Positions 21,480-32,455 of a stretch of DNA of 64,000 bases are shown piece after piece. The position numbers and the translations under genes are program-made. How positions within the stretch are numbered: position 1 is the stretch's first letter; each line of letters starts with the position of its first letter. Location: contig MCFE01000292.1 of NCBI GenBank assembly GCA_002104905.1, positions 1 through 64,000 on the forward strand. The letters run 5' to 3'. A model generated the notes under the pieces. The model saw only the letters and a program-made list of their open reading frames with translations, did no database searches and was not told where the DNA came from. The DNA comes from Basidiobolus meristosporus CBS 931.73. Its lineage: Eukaryota > Basidiobolomycota > Basidiobolomycetes > Basidiobolales > Basidiobolaceae.

Positions 21480-22494
21480 GAGATTGTTGATAAAATCAAA
21501 TGTAAAGCAGCGATTTGGTGAACTATAGAAATACTGATGGCCTCTAACTCGATTCTATGGAGGAATAATTGATCCAATAAATGTCATATATTACTTTATT
21601 TTCACTTTGTAAATAGTGACTGTCGGCACTGCATCACATCACACGAAGCTCAACAGTAAATGGAGTTCTAACGCACGGCAGTTCATCTGTGTTCCATCGT
21701 CCATGCAAGCCTGTATCAAGCAAACTAAGCCTTGAATGATCTGATCCAGATTCTGTGTGATCATGCACACTGGATATACAATTGCGAATCTCGAACTCCA
21801 CATCTTGGGGTTGACAAAGCCTCCAACATGGGAATAGCTCTGGATACAACTACCAGTGGGATGCATGTATTCGGTGAGAAGATCACATGAATCTTCGTAA
21901 GATTTGATCTCCGATTATATCGCATCCACCACAATCGTACGATCTGAAACCGGGACATCATGACTTGATGCATCTCAGCGTATCGGTATTCTCCTTTGTC
22001 CTGGGAAGCGTACGGAAGGCCAGAAAGGCCCTTCATGGAAATGTTGAGTGCAATACAGGCTGACCTGTAGTACGGTCTGCATGAAAAGAATGGGCTACTG
22101 AGGCGTCAGGCTACGTTGCGTTTGACATATAGGTAAATTGGGCATGTGGGTAAACATGACTTGGCAGTTGATGGTTTGGATGCCGCAAGAACCGGAGTTT
22201 GAATCTGGTGTTACATGATTCAGTGCTCATCTTGGATAAGGTAAGTATGTATGCTCACCACTCAGCATGTACCCATTGTATTCAAAGCAGAAGCAGTGGA
22301 TTTCAGCCATTCTAATCTTGATCCCGAAGGTCGTACATTGCCCAGGGGATCCAGTTTGGCTAATGCTAACTAGTTGCAACAACGGCCCTGGTTGGGTACA
22401 TAGCTGATGATATATTTACGTGATACAACATGATTATTGTATAGCGTTACGAAAATGCACACAAGGCAATTCTACCATATTCCCTCGAAAAGCT
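21118..22494. repeat. Duplicated 3' part of the BCS1-like gene and its flank
   Basis: 21118-22294 is nearly identical to about 33382-34558, and 21696-22494 to 14875-15673. The repeat covers the last 120 codons of the BCS1-like gene and about 0.8-1.0 kb after it. Confidence 0.8.
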
Positions 22495-23373
22495 TAGCCC
22501 ATTGTGTATTGGTTAACATCAATTGCACTTTTAGATATTGCCAATTGCTACTATGTCTCCCTCATAGAGATAGGGAGTATAATTTGAAGAATATACCGGA
22601 TCTAAAACCTGGTATTTGAGATTGCAATGTTGACTCTGGTTGTCAGGGGAAATTATTGGTGAATATAGGTTCCAAGAGTTGCATGGGACATCCCTTATGT
22701 TACCTGAAGTGATGTTTAGATTTTGTATTATATTTCAGATATCTGAAGTATCCAAATACTTAAAAGATAAAACAACCATTGACCTAATTTAATTGTGGAA
22801 TAATTGGGTTCACGGAGATAGAATTTCTAGAGCTTACCAGACTACAGTTTAATAAAATACATTACTAGCTGACTGTATAAAGATTGTGTCCAGACTCAAA
22901 ACATTTACGTACCATTGCTGATAGTTTCATCACACACAATCGACGCTAGTGTCATTGGCACAATCCAATAATATTTCTGCCGGTATTTTTGGTACAGGTA
23001 TTTTCTTGCTACACTCAAAATAATAGCTAATTTGCGCATAACCTGATCTTAGACAGATTCTTTTGCAGTACTACCCTAAATGATAGTTTCTTCTAAGAGA
23101 AAAAAAATCACGCTAACGCTTTAACAAAACTATGCATTTGCTATAATAATTACCAAAACCGTACACTTATTTTAGTTATTGAAGTCGAATATTTTACAAA
23201 TGAATAGGAAGGGACAAGTAAATCACTTAAAATTTTTACTCCAACACGAGGCTTCTATATATCGTGTAAACTAATATTTTTTTTATCACACAGGATTTCG
23301 GCGTTACCTGAGGATATCTTAAATAGATATATATTGGTACTGTTAAAAATCCGTTTTTGGGCTTTGTAAGTAC
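22495..23373. other. Non-coding spacer
   Basis: No gene recognised. Its end carries the promoter of C2, which is similar to the C4 promoter. Confidence 0.4.
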
Positions 23374-23380
23374 TATAAAG
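23374..23380 (+). promoter_or_regulatory. TATA box of C2
   Basis: TATAAAG lies 40-46 bases before the ATG at 23420; GTGTTAAACGCCCC follows, as at C4. Confidence 0.6.
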
Positions 23381-23419
23381 TGTTAAACGCCCCTACCTAA
23401 CATTAGTTGCAGTATCAAG

Positions 23420-24371
23420 ATGCTCCGTTGTTTGTTGTTCTATCTTATTGTATACGCTTATGCGGTGCTAGCTCTAGGTGCTTACGACGAGATTCGTATG
23501 AAGCAAGACTCGGATTTGTTTCAGGAACCCAGCCTGGCAAGTCCAAGCAACACAAGAATTCCAAATGGAAGTATTGTAAGGGTTTTGTGCCAAACATTGG
23601 ACACAGCGAGCTTTGCGCGCTACTCAAATGATAGCACTCCTATAGGGCGCAGGTATGTAATCCGAAGTTGTGTATATTTGAGCTATTTTAATGTTGTATC
23701 ATAGTGTTTGGAGTCAAGTGGCATATAAGCAGTATACAGGCTTTGTACCCTACGAGAGAATGGAGAGCTTTGAAAGCTGGCTACCTGGTGCCCCTCAATG
23801 TAGATGCAGACAGGAGCAAACTGTACTCTGTGTCGACACTCGCAAGATACAACATGAAGAGGCTGCCCAATATCTGCAATCGCGTAATATTCTTACGCAG
23901 TGCAACTATTCGTTGAATAACACATGCCCGTCATTTGAAGGAATCAGAAACGAAACAATCTCAGGACTGGTGAATTTCATCCACACCAGCAATTGCACTG
24001 GAGTCAGTATAGTGGGTGGAACTGAAGTGCTGGATCCTGAATCCTATTATTCTCACAAACTAGGGTTCAGAGTTGACATCGCACCAAATCCATGCATTGA
24101 CAATTTTATCAAGAAGAACTTCCATTATATTGGCAATCGAAAGTATGGTACTCCAGATAAACTGTATATTGCATGCAGTGGAAATATGTTTGCCTGGAAA
24201 CAAGATCGCTGGGAGGTGAGCGCCTACGTTAATGGCGGGAATCGAGTGGTGTTGGCTAACGACACTAAATGCTACGTCCCAAGTAGAGCTTCTACATTGA
24301 GTATGACGTATATTCATTATACCACTCTGTTAATATCTTTCAAGCTATTTTTTGCTAGTTTACTTGACTAG
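23420..24371 (+). CDS. Family C secreted SH3-like / M15-like protein, copy C2
   Basis: Two exons (23420-23652 and 23705-24371) give about 299 residues. There is a signal peptide (cleavage near A-L-G). The SH3b-like domain has I-V-R-V-L-C-Q, and after the intron V-W-S-Q-V and G-F-V-P-Y. The M15-like domain has G-G-T-E-V and S-H-K-L-G-F-R-V-D (H195, D202). The last zinc-ligand position reads R-W-E (246-248) in place of the expected histidine, so it may bind rather than cut. Six or more cysteines and N-x-S/T sites fit a secreted protein. The hydrophobic end after K-C-Y-V-P-S suggests a GPI or membrane anchor. It lies 0.4 kb upstream of A4 on the same strand, the same arrangement as C4-A3. Confidence 0.8.
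23653..23704 (+). other. Intron of C2
   Basis: It runs from GTATGT to ATCATAG, 52 bases, and splits the codon before V-W-S at the same place as in C1 and C3. Confidence 0.75.
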
Positions 24372-24743
24372 TCGAATAAAATATAATAGGATTAGGAAAC
24401 ATAGTCACAACTAATTTTTCTAATTTATCATTGCTCCTACCCAAGCACGCTGAAATATGGTCTTGTCACAAGCATGGTCAAATTAATATGTATATTTTGT
24501 TTTAACTAAAAGTTACAAAAATCATGTATATATAAATATATATATATCCTGGTTTTATCAAATATGGTTTTCTACTAGAAATCTAGCGCAAAATGGTGCC
24601 CTGTTTCACATATCGCTATGTTACAAGTCTTTTGATACTTCAATCCGGTAGTAGATCACAAATTCATAATTTATCGATATACTTGATATCAAGTCATACG
24701 TAAAACCCATCGTGATTGTGCAATGAGGCTAGATCTGAGGAAC
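24372..24743. other. Short non-coding spacer between C2 and A4
   Basis: AT-rich with a short TA run near 24528-24548. It is not similar to the spacer between C4 and A3. Confidence 0.45.
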
Positions 24744-24750
24744 TATAAAA
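24744..24750 (+). promoter_or_regulatory. TATA box of A4
   Basis: TATAAAA lies 32-38 bases before the in-frame ATG at 24782. Confidence 0.55.
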
Positions 24751-24751
24751 A

Positions 24752-26463
24752 TATAAGATGTCAGTCCTCAAAATTATTCATATGATGATACGAACGGTAT
24801 ACCACAATTGTAACATTGATACTAGTAGCGGACGCCAGGAGCTTGCAAGATGCCTGTTACCTATGGGTTCCATAATCATTGATGACAAATGGAACTGGAT
24901 CTCTACTTCCTTAGTTCCCATCGCCCGTACTATACTTGTTGCCACAGCAACGCTGGCCATATGGCACTTATGGTGGTGGAGAAGATATAGCTCCATGAAT
25001 CGTCAGACCCATCATGGTAGTAGTTGGGCAATTGGAACTTCCATGACTCATATGTCAGGGCTCAACTCCACATATATTTGTCTACGAACTGCTATGAAGT
25101 ATGGCATTGAGAAAGTCACGTCTACATTGCTAATTTTGTTGGTTGGTACTGGTATAGTGTTGCCACTGGCAAGTATCTACTGGGCTTCCCACGTGTTCCA
25201 GAACACAATGGTGCAGTATGAATACAAAACGCATCGACCGTCTGGAGATAGTATAGTCGAAGCTATCAAAGGCAGAACTGCTCTGGTGTCATCATTTGGG
25301 CAGGTGACATATGGTGAAAAGCCACTTTTGACGTCTGATGTATTTCTTGACATACCAGTCGGAATGGAGTCTGCAACCATTCTGCGACCTCCAGGAATAC
25401 CTTCATGGTGGAAGGTAGATATAACTCCAAAGGCTTTGGAATGCCATGTTGAATTTGGCGACGTACTTGAGTCAAGCTCAAATGTTGAATTCTACGTGAA
25501 CTATGGTGATTATGCTAACAGCATAGTGGCCGAGTCGTTGACCAGTCGTTGTGGCCGAGTCATACCCTCAGTTAACTTCCTTACCAATCAGGATTTTGAA
25601 AAACGAAACCCTGGGCTCGCTGCTTCTATCAAAAGAATGTTAGTTACAAATCGCGCTCAACAGTGGTGCAAACTGAACTACACTTGCCCTATAGAAACAA
25701 AAATTTCCTATGGCAATATAAGTGTCAACAACACCCAGAAAATTCAATGGCAGCAAACCTCACTAACCACAACACATGAAAATGATGGTGGCTTGATGAG
25801 TCAACTCCAAGACGAGAAAATGAAATCATGGCTTGAGTCTGATCAGTGGAAAGAGAAAGCCATCGGTACTATTAAGGAAGCAGCTTCCATCAAGTACAAT
25901 ATTTACAGCAGTCTTGGACAAAACCAGCCAGCTCACCAGGTCCTAAGCGAGACATTTAATGAGTTCTTCCGAGAAGCGATTCTGCAGAGTTTTGACCAAG
26001 TGGAGATTCAATTCAATGGCGCAACTACGAGGCTGCAATTCTCCTGGTTAAGTGTGGTACTGTGGGCCATCATTGTTCTGTCGGCAGTCACTACTTTGTC
26101 AATCTCTAATATTAATGCAAAGAAGCTACCGCTGCTGAAAGAAATGCTCGAGTCTTGGGATATAATATCCAAGACTTCCGTTATCAGCGATGGCAACTCC
26201 GGCACAAGCGATATTCCACTATACCGTTGGCCAACAGTATATGATGATGAGAAAGAGGCCGACTTGATAAATTAGTCCCGGAAAGTTCATAATCAAGGCA
26301 GCATCTCGCAAACATAGCTAGCTCAGAGAATGTTTGCATTGCTGCCAGACGCTATATCGGTTTCATAAAAATCTGACTCTGCAATAAATCTTGGATTCAC
26401 TATTGCATTAGTGCATCTGAAGGTATAAAAAGTGATTCCTTGAGAAGCATACCTAATCTCTTT
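24752..26463 (+). repeat. Duplicated block carrying A4 (partner 12511-14222)
   Basis: Nearly identical to the A3 block through the gene and about 190 bases beyond its stop. The start-codon neighbourhood (24778-24806) differs sharply, and differences cluster at 25614-25646. Confidence 0.8.
24782..26275 (+). CDS. Family A membrane protein, copy A4 (about 497 aa)
   Basis: The recent twin of A3, with the same three membrane segments, cysteine-bearing loop and Y-R-W-P tail. The family start ATG-GTA-TAC is changed here to ACG-GTA-TAC, so the usual start codon is lost. Two ATGs at 24782 and 24785, in a stretch unlike A3, can replace it at a normal distance from the TATA box. An ATG at 24758 exists in both copies but is only 8 bases past the TATA box. 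The protein would then be four residues longer than A3. Function unknown. It pairs with C2 just upstream. Confidence 0.8.
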   Translation: MMIRTVYHNCNIDTSSGRQELARCLLPMGSIIIDDKWNWISTSLVPIARTILVATATLAIWHLWWWRRYSSMNRQTHHGSSWAIGTSMTHMSGLNSTYICLRTAMKYGIEKVTSTLLILLVGTGIVLPLASIYWASHVFQNTMVQYEYKTHRPSGDSIVEAIKGRTALVSSFGQVTYGEKPLLTSDVFLDIPVGMESATILRPPGIPSWWKVDITPKALECHVEFGDVLESSSNVEFYVNYGDYANSIVAESLTSRCGRVIPSVNFLTNQDFEKRNPGLAASIKRMLVTNRAQQWCKLNYTCPIETKISYGNISVNNTQKIQWQQTSLTTTHENDGGLMSQLQDEKMKSWLESDQWKEKAIGTIKEAASIKYNIYSSLGQNQPAHQVLSETFNEFFREAILQSFDQVEIQFNGATTRLQFSWLSVVLWAIIVLSAVTTLSISNINAKKLPLLKEMLESWDIISKTSVISDGNSGTSDIPLYRWPTVYDDEKEADLIN

Positions 26464-27170
26464 ATATTGTTAGCTTCATATCCGCAACTTTAATTATCAG
26501 CTGTGTTCCATATTACATATATTGTAACAATGTTCAAGTTTGGCGGAATGCGGTCGCCCCAAATGGTATCTGAAACCATAATGGTTACATGGCAATATTG
26601 GTTTGTAATATTCCACTGCTACAGCATTTTATACTATGTGTTGTTATATAACTCTGCTGGCATGTTTGGTGCTCAAAATCAGTGCCAGTATCTTATGTAT
26701 AATCAACTAGTTTTCAAGTGTATAATTTACCTGGAAACTAATTGAGTACAACACTATCTTAAGATCTATGTCAAACCACCCGGGATCTACAATTTCGAAT
26801 TGATTCAATGGATCCATTTTCGAATGCAAATTTGGCGCAGTGACGCTAGTTACAGAATTTGAGTATCACTTTATCTAAATTCTTGTCGAGATGGATTCTT
26901 TTATGCCTTCGATTTGTCGAAGAGAACTTGATCTAACTATCATGCTAGCGTTTCAAACCTACCTACTTCTAAGCATGCACATTTGTTGCAAGAAATGTAA
27001 AAAGTGTACGCACTCGAAATATTCGCATAAACTGGTACTTTATTCTTAACAATGAGTTATAATCTCCTGGCTAATAGATTAAGAAGGACAGGTTGAGCAT
27101 TCAAGTGTATTGTGGTAAATTCAACTTCATTAAGGCGTACTGCTTACAATTGCGAATCCTGTCAATAGCC
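26464..27170. other. Non-coding spacer between convergent A4 and A5
   Basis: No recognisable gene. It probably holds the 3' ends of both convergent transcripts. Confidence 0.4.
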
Positions 27171-28730
27171 TTACCTTATGGATCTTCCATCTGGATTGTG
27201 TAGAGTATTAGCAATCTCATCATCGCAAGAGACACTGGATGGCCAGTTATAATAGGTTTTCGCTTCGCTAAAGTTTCCTAGGTTTGTTTCCTCTAGGATC
27301 ACGGCCACTCTGGCGATCACTTTCCATGAATCCAGAACTTGCTGTAATAGAATATCCGAGCGCAACCTCTTAGAGGACATTGCAAATATCCCTGCTGATA
27401 TCACCATGACAATAAGCCAGGCTAGGCCTGCAATCCATCTAACCTGAATTTTTTTTGTTCTACCATTGATTCGAACTACAGCCACTTGTGGTTGTTGCAA
27501 AGTTGCTTCTCTGGTGAACTCGCGAAGCGTTTGTTGTAGTGTTTCGTAGGCTGATTTGTATTTCCCTAGTGAGATGTACATTGCGTACTTGGTAATTGCT
27601 GCTTCCTTGACCACCTGTACTGCCTTATTCTGCCAGGTTTCATTCCAAGCAACCTCTAGCCACTCATCAAGTCTGTATGCACTTATTTTGGCTGCGCCGC
27701 TTATTGCACTTACGGTTTTATGAATATCAGTATAATCGTATGTGCCCGAGTAGTTTCCCCAAGTTACTTCTCCTTTCGAATCGGTCAATATTTCCCCTCG
27801 TAAGATATGCACCTTAATCTGGCAGGAGTATTGTATATGACACCAATTATCCTTAATATCAGGACTCTGAAGACTCTTGATAGTTTCAGAAGATACTGGT
27901 GAATTGTCATCAATGAGCTCTCGCGATCCAAGGAAGCTCAGAGTAGGCTCCAAAGTACTACATTTGGTACTTACTTCCTCTGACAAGATATCGTTTGTTA
28001 TACTTCCAAAATTTACGACTGAAACGGCAGCTGGTTGTTTCTTCGAAAAGGCAGCGGTGGATATCATACAACTCTTCTCTTTGGGAAGTACTTGAACCTT
28101 CCACCACCTCCAATGGCTTTCTACGGGAATGATTTCAGCAGCCTCCATGCCCATGGTATAGTCCTTCAACAGATCGATCCCAAGCAGCGGTTTTTCACCA
28201 TAGACTACTCTACCCATTGACATTAGTAATGGTGCTCGGCTCTTCACGGCCTCCGACAAAGGGAGATTATCGAGCTTAACATTGATCGTATGTTCCAGTT
28301 TATAAGGTACATCGTCAACCTTGATTACGAATAAAGACCATAGCAAGCTGAGAAGGGGTACCACTACACCAACTAGGAGCAGCATCCAAATTAAAGTGAC
28401 AGTAGCTTTCTTCACTCCAAATTCGCGGATCTTGAGCAATGAACCGAACAGAGTCATCAATCCGGGCATATGTGTCATGGCTGTGGCAATTGCCCAACTG
28501 GGCCCGTAGTATCTTCTAGTGTTGAATTTCTTTCGCCTGTTCAACCACCAAAGACGCCAGAGTGCAAGCCCAACAACTGTCACCCCCATTGGTTGAGCTA
28601 CTGATACAATGGCGACAACAACTCTACTCCACTCCTCCCCCATCGTAATAGTGCCAAATGGTACCTCACATTGAGCCAATACTGGTGATCGGCTTTGGGA
28701 AAGGACTTTACACGATGTGTAGTATACCAT
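27171..28730 (-). CDS. Family A membrane protein, copy A5 (519 aa)
   Basis: A diverged family A member. Its first membrane segment ends W-R-L-W-W-L-N-R-R-K. The S-W-A-I-A-T-A-M-T-H-M stretch, a second segment rich in L and V, a large loop, and a third segment (W-I-A-G-L-A-W-L-I-V-M-V) follow. The tail has D-S-W-K-V-I and Y-N-W-P-S-S, a variant of the usual Y-R-W-P-T. The frame stays open upstream to an ATG at 28832, but the TATA box lies between the two ATGs. I therefore take M-V-Y-Y-T at 28730, which also matches A2 and A3. It is closest to A1. Function unknown. Confidence 0.8.
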   Translation of the reverse strand: MVYYTSCKVLSQSRSPVLAQCEVPFGTITMGEEWSRVVVAIVSVAQPMGVTVVGLALWRLWWLNRRKKFNTRRYYGPSWAIATAMTHMPGLMTLFGSLLKIREFGVKKATVTLIWMLLLVGVVVPLLSLLWSLFVIKVDDVPYKLEHTINVKLDNLPLSEAVKSRAPLLMSMGRVVYGEKPLLGIDLLKDYTMGMEAAEIIPVESHWRWWKVQVLPKEKSCMISTAAFSKKQPAAVSVVNFGSITNDILSEEVSTKCSTLEPTLSFLGSRELIDDNSPVSSETIKSLQSPDIKDNWCHIQYSCQIKVHILRGEILTDSKGEVTWGNYSGTYDYTDIHKTVSAISGAAKISAYRLDEWLEVAWNETWQNKAVQVVKEAAITKYAMYISLGKYKSAYETLQQTLREFTREATLQQPQVAVVRINGRTKKIQVRWIAGLAWLIVMVISAGIFAMSSKRLRSDILLQQVLDSWKVIARVAVILEETNLGNFSEAKTYYNWPSSVSCDDEIANTLHNPDGRSIR

Positions 28731-28760
28731 TGTATAATATCTGCAGTCTGAGTTGAGTTG

Positions 28761-28768
28761 TATATTTA
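28761..28768 (-). promoter_or_regulatory. TATA-like box of A5
   Basis: TAAATATA on the minus strand, 31 bases before the ATG at 28730 and inside the upstream-extended open frame. Confidence 0.45.
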
Positions 28769-28832
28769 AGGGATTCCAGATGTGATAGGATTTCGTTGAG
28801 TTGAAACTACTACTTCTCAAATGGAATGCCAA

Positions 28833-30424
28833 CCAAGATATAACAAGTTAGTGCTGGTACAAATTGTTTAAGCCTTAGATTCCCGATGAAAAATTAGTGA
28901 GGAATATTCCATAGATGTGGCAAACCAGATTTATCAGTCGCGATTCGACATCGACTACTTCTTGTCATCAACAATCTTGGGTAGTGTCGTACAAAAAACA
29001 ATAGCCTATATAAATAAAGTTGGAACTATCTGGTCACTACTACACCTGGATTAGAGAACCTATTAGGATTTGAAGAAATACAGGATTTTCTATCGGCAAT
29101 TTTGTCTGGTGGTTCATGATACGGGATCTAGTATCCAACTCCAGGTGCATGATTTAGTGTGAATGGCTTTGATTAGTGTTGTGATCAAAATTTTCCCACA
29201 TAGGATTGCAATAATGAGGGTATCCGAGATCGATCTGAATATCAATGGTAATTTTAGAAATAGCATTTAGAATTTAATATGCCAATCAATCGTCGTGATA
29301 TTCAGTGGTTTGCCTCATTGCACCTCCTAAACAATACTTGTTCAATAGAGGTAACTAGTGATTAAATCACTATTTTCAAGCAGCTTGCGCTAGCAAATAT
29401 TGCACGAATATTCTCAATTTTTGTAACTAACTTGGCATGATTATTGACGATGCATTATCGAACCACTGGACTCTAACGCCAGGATTAATCCGGCTGGTAG
29501 ATTAATATTGCTTTTTGGCTGACATCTCCCACACGTATTTAACTTGTGTTATTGAATGCATGATCATACGCACTGCTCCATGATCTCTGTTATTAGAAAT
29601 CAGTAAGCACATGATAGCATTCTAGATGTAGAATTGTGCATCTACGCAAATTGTGATATATCTCGATCGATTCTATCTAAGTTACCAGCCGGTTTGCTGA
29701 GTTGTATGCGTCGACTGAAGTTTTATTGCGTTCACATTGCAGCTACTTAACTATATATAGGCTATTGCTGCAGTTATAGTTTATAGTCATAGTGCCAGAT
29801 TAGGCTCTAACTGGTACTGGTTTGAGATCTTTTGACTTGATTAATAATGCGTAAGACTGCTTTACCTGTACCACCGGTAGTTTGATGGGAATTTCGCACA
29901 AGAATCTTAGGATAATTAAAATAAAATTTGATCTTGTTAATGGATAGTACGCAATCACATCTGGCAGCATTGAGGTAGAGGTAAAATTGTCAGCCCAGCC
30001 ATAGATAGTTAGGCAGGTTTCACTCAAATGGAAAACTTGGTAAAGTATTACGGACGAAAATATGCTTGAGCATTTCCGGTATATACTGATATAGAATAAG
30101 TAATCATTACAGATATTTAGTCTATACCCATATCTAGATATATGTGAGCTTTCGCATAATAATGTCAGTTGTTTCTATGAATATTAAACTGATTTTTTCT
30201 GTAGCAGGATTTGTATGTAATACTACAGACTCTTTTTTTGTGCAAACTTCAATGTCACAGTGTATGTGATTAAAGGATCGGGATTGCATTTATTGCCGTG
30301 AACTACCTGTAGAAGGTACATATATGGTTCAATAGATATCAGTAAAAAAAATTATAATTTGAAACGATGCACTCAATGTAACATGCCAGGTTGAGTATAA
30401 TTTCTTGTGGATGTCATTAATATT
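28833..30424. other. Non-coding spacer
   Basis: 1.6 kb without a supported gene. A 75-codon minus-strand frame near 29800-30027 has no family resemblance that I can see. Confidence 0.4.
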
Positions 30425-31030
30425 TATCCAGCGGTATGGGGTGGCAGTTGCCATCGAGAATATACCTAGAACATTCTGCACAACAGATACGCCCCAAAAA
30501 CCAGCAAGAATATCAACACTTACAGCAGTTTTTTATTTGATTTGAGAGGAATTCGAACCGCCAAGTATGACACCAATTTTGCTCCCAATGTGGGTTTTCA
30601 CCAATCCTCTCGCTTGGCCAGGAGTCGCCAATGCTATGCTGACAAGAGTAATTTTGTTGTCTGTGTTTCTGGATTCAATTGCTGTACCAATGAAGACCTC
30701 AACTAGTATTACTTCTGATATGACCTGCACTACGCTAGTGGTTTCTTTCACTAGCTTTAAGTAATGACGGAGTCAAACTTTCGATTCTCCTTAGGACTAT
30801 TCGGTCTTTCTGTTTTTCTAAGCTTACAGAATTCAGTCCTCAAGATAGGATCAGTGTTTGCACTGCATTCCAACCGCAGGATCCCCGTTTGTAACGAGAC
30901 CGGACCTGATCTGTTTTGAGCCACCAGGCACTCTTGTGATTGGCATAATAAAGTCTAATGGTTCAACCTGCATCTTCGATTTGATCGATATTTGCTTGAG
31001 TAGTGATTGCAGCATACAGCATAGTGATCA
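30425..31030 (-). pseudogene. Family B relic B4
   Basis: The minus strand preserves T-A-I-E-S-R-N-T-D-N-K, A-T-P-G-Q-A-R-G-L and I-L-G-G-S-N-S-S-Q-I. These match B6 (T-A-I-G-Y-R-S-T-D-N-K, A-T-P-G-Q-V-R-S-L, M-L-D-G-S-N-S-S-Q-I). The key aspartate of the motif is changed to glycine. Weaker matches to the N-terminal half continue to about 31030, with indels and stops. It is an old dead copy of the B6 type; its middle is repeated at 18245-18365. Confidence 0.7.
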
Positions 31031-31517
31031 AAATACCAAGTTCGCCATCTCAAACCACTTCCATATACATATTGTGTTATACAGCAGTTCCTTTAGGTAG
31101 CGCTGGATATATTTTTCCAGTAAATCGCCAGAATTAAGGAATCCCGTTTTGGTAATTACTAGTCAACTACGTAAATTATCGTAGTACTAACTAAATATGT
31201 CTAGTCTGAGCATTGTAGGACACATACCTGCCTTTGGTGGTCATATGTTCACGCTCAATTTTATTGTTCAAACATGCGAAGTGTAAAGAACTAAGTAAGC
31301 ATTGACAACCCTAGTAGATTGCTATAATAGCATCCAATGCAAATTTTGTAATATACTATACCACTCAGCAATCTTTCAGCTGATGAATGGTTGATTTATT
31401 ATAGAGCGATATTGAATCTTAATTTTTGCCAGGACATCGTTAACGACAAGAAGTAAGACGTCTATGCAACATCGTCCCATTGTAAAACTAGAATTCTGGG
31501 GTGAATGAATTAGGCTT
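31031..31517. other. Non-coding spacer
   Basis: Nothing recognised. Confidence 0.35.
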
Positions 31518-32240
31518 TCAATTCAACCATTTTGATGGATTTACAGTAATCATTGAAAATATTTTGCGTCTCTCATGAGAATAATCTACATCGATTCTCT
31601 GATTTTTCGGACCGACACCAGAAATTTGTGAAGAACCACCTCCATCCAGCATGATGGCGATATCACAATGATAACGTTGCTTCATAATCTTGCGGACCTC
31701 GAATGCAGAGGTATTTCGAAAGCTTGCTAGTACGATTTTTCTATCCGACTTTCTGAACCCAATAGCGGATTGGTGATGCAACTCTCCTTCTAGTACTTTG
31801 ATACTTTCTGAGGTCTCTGGCTTGATCTTAGCCCGATATTCATCCTTGTTGCTGTTCAGGTGCAGACTGTATCCACCAACAGCCCAGTAAACGCTAATAT
31901 GTCTTCTACAAGTGAATTCCTGCAGATTTTTCAATACTGCGACTTCCACTTCGACTTTGTTGCTACGGTTATCCCTGTAGCAGATCATAGTTCCCCTCTT
32001 AATTGGCTGCTGAACTACCTTCTTTTCATCTTGATTCTTCGAGTACGTGATCGAGTAGAGATTGCCATAGGTCTTTTTGTTTTTTGCACTTGGCTCAAAG
32101 TATCCCCCGTTGATACCATAATGACAAGATTTGGCCACAGAGACAGCTCCAACCTGCATCACATCAACAGCATCAAGATCACTGATGATTACAGTCGATT
32201 GGGGATCCTTAGCTTGGCGGGTTTCAGCTACTGAAGGCAT
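31518..32240 (-). CDS. Family B NAGPA-like protein, copy B5 (240 aa)
   Basis: A compact NAGPA-type protein with every family hallmark: G-I-N-G-G-Y-F, W-A-V-G-G-Y-S-L-H-L, H-Q-S-A-I-G-F-R-K and I-M-L-D-G-G-G-S-S-Q-I-S-G. It ends in F-S-M-I-T-V-N-P. The full glycine loop suggests it may be an active phosphodiester glycosidase; the substrate is unknown. No signal peptide is seen. The start is placed at M-P-S-V-A-E-T, 39 bases from the TATA box. An upstream ATG at 32264 is only about 15 bases from it. Its closest relative in the window is B3. Confidence 0.75.
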   Translation of the reverse strand: MPSVAETRQAKDPQSTVIISDLDAVDVMQVGAVSVAKSCHYGINGGYFEPSAKNKKTYGNLYSITYSKNQDEKKVVQQPIKRGTMICYRDNRSNKVEVEVAVLKNLQEFTCRRHISVYWAVGGYSLHLNSNKDEYRAKIKPETSESIKVLEGELHHQSAIGFRKSDRKIVLASFRNTSAFEVRKIMKQRYHCDIAIMLDGGGSSQISGVGPKNQRIDVDYSHERRKIFSMITVNPSKWLN

Positions 32241-32278
32241 GGTACGTTTGCTGTATTGGAACACTCCTAAAAGCTCAA

Positions 32279-32284
32279 TTTATA
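32279..32284 (-). promoter_or_regulatory. TATA box of B5
   Basis: TATAAA on the minus strand, 39 bases before the chosen ATG at 32240. Confidence 0.5.
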
Positions 32285-32455
32285 GAAAGGTACTGTAGTA
32301 AATACACACCAATCACGGTATTTCTAGACTTCTGCTATAGTGGTACCTTGAGTTGTACTAGTCTGGCATGTGTATTGTATCGACTTATAATATGGACCAT
32401 TTTGTTTTTTATATCGTCATACTATTTTTAGCTAGATATTTAGATACAGCTAATA

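Noticed and set aside
28731-28832. N-terminal extension of A5 by 34 residues.
   Set aside because: The TATA box lies inside it, and no other family member has such an extension.
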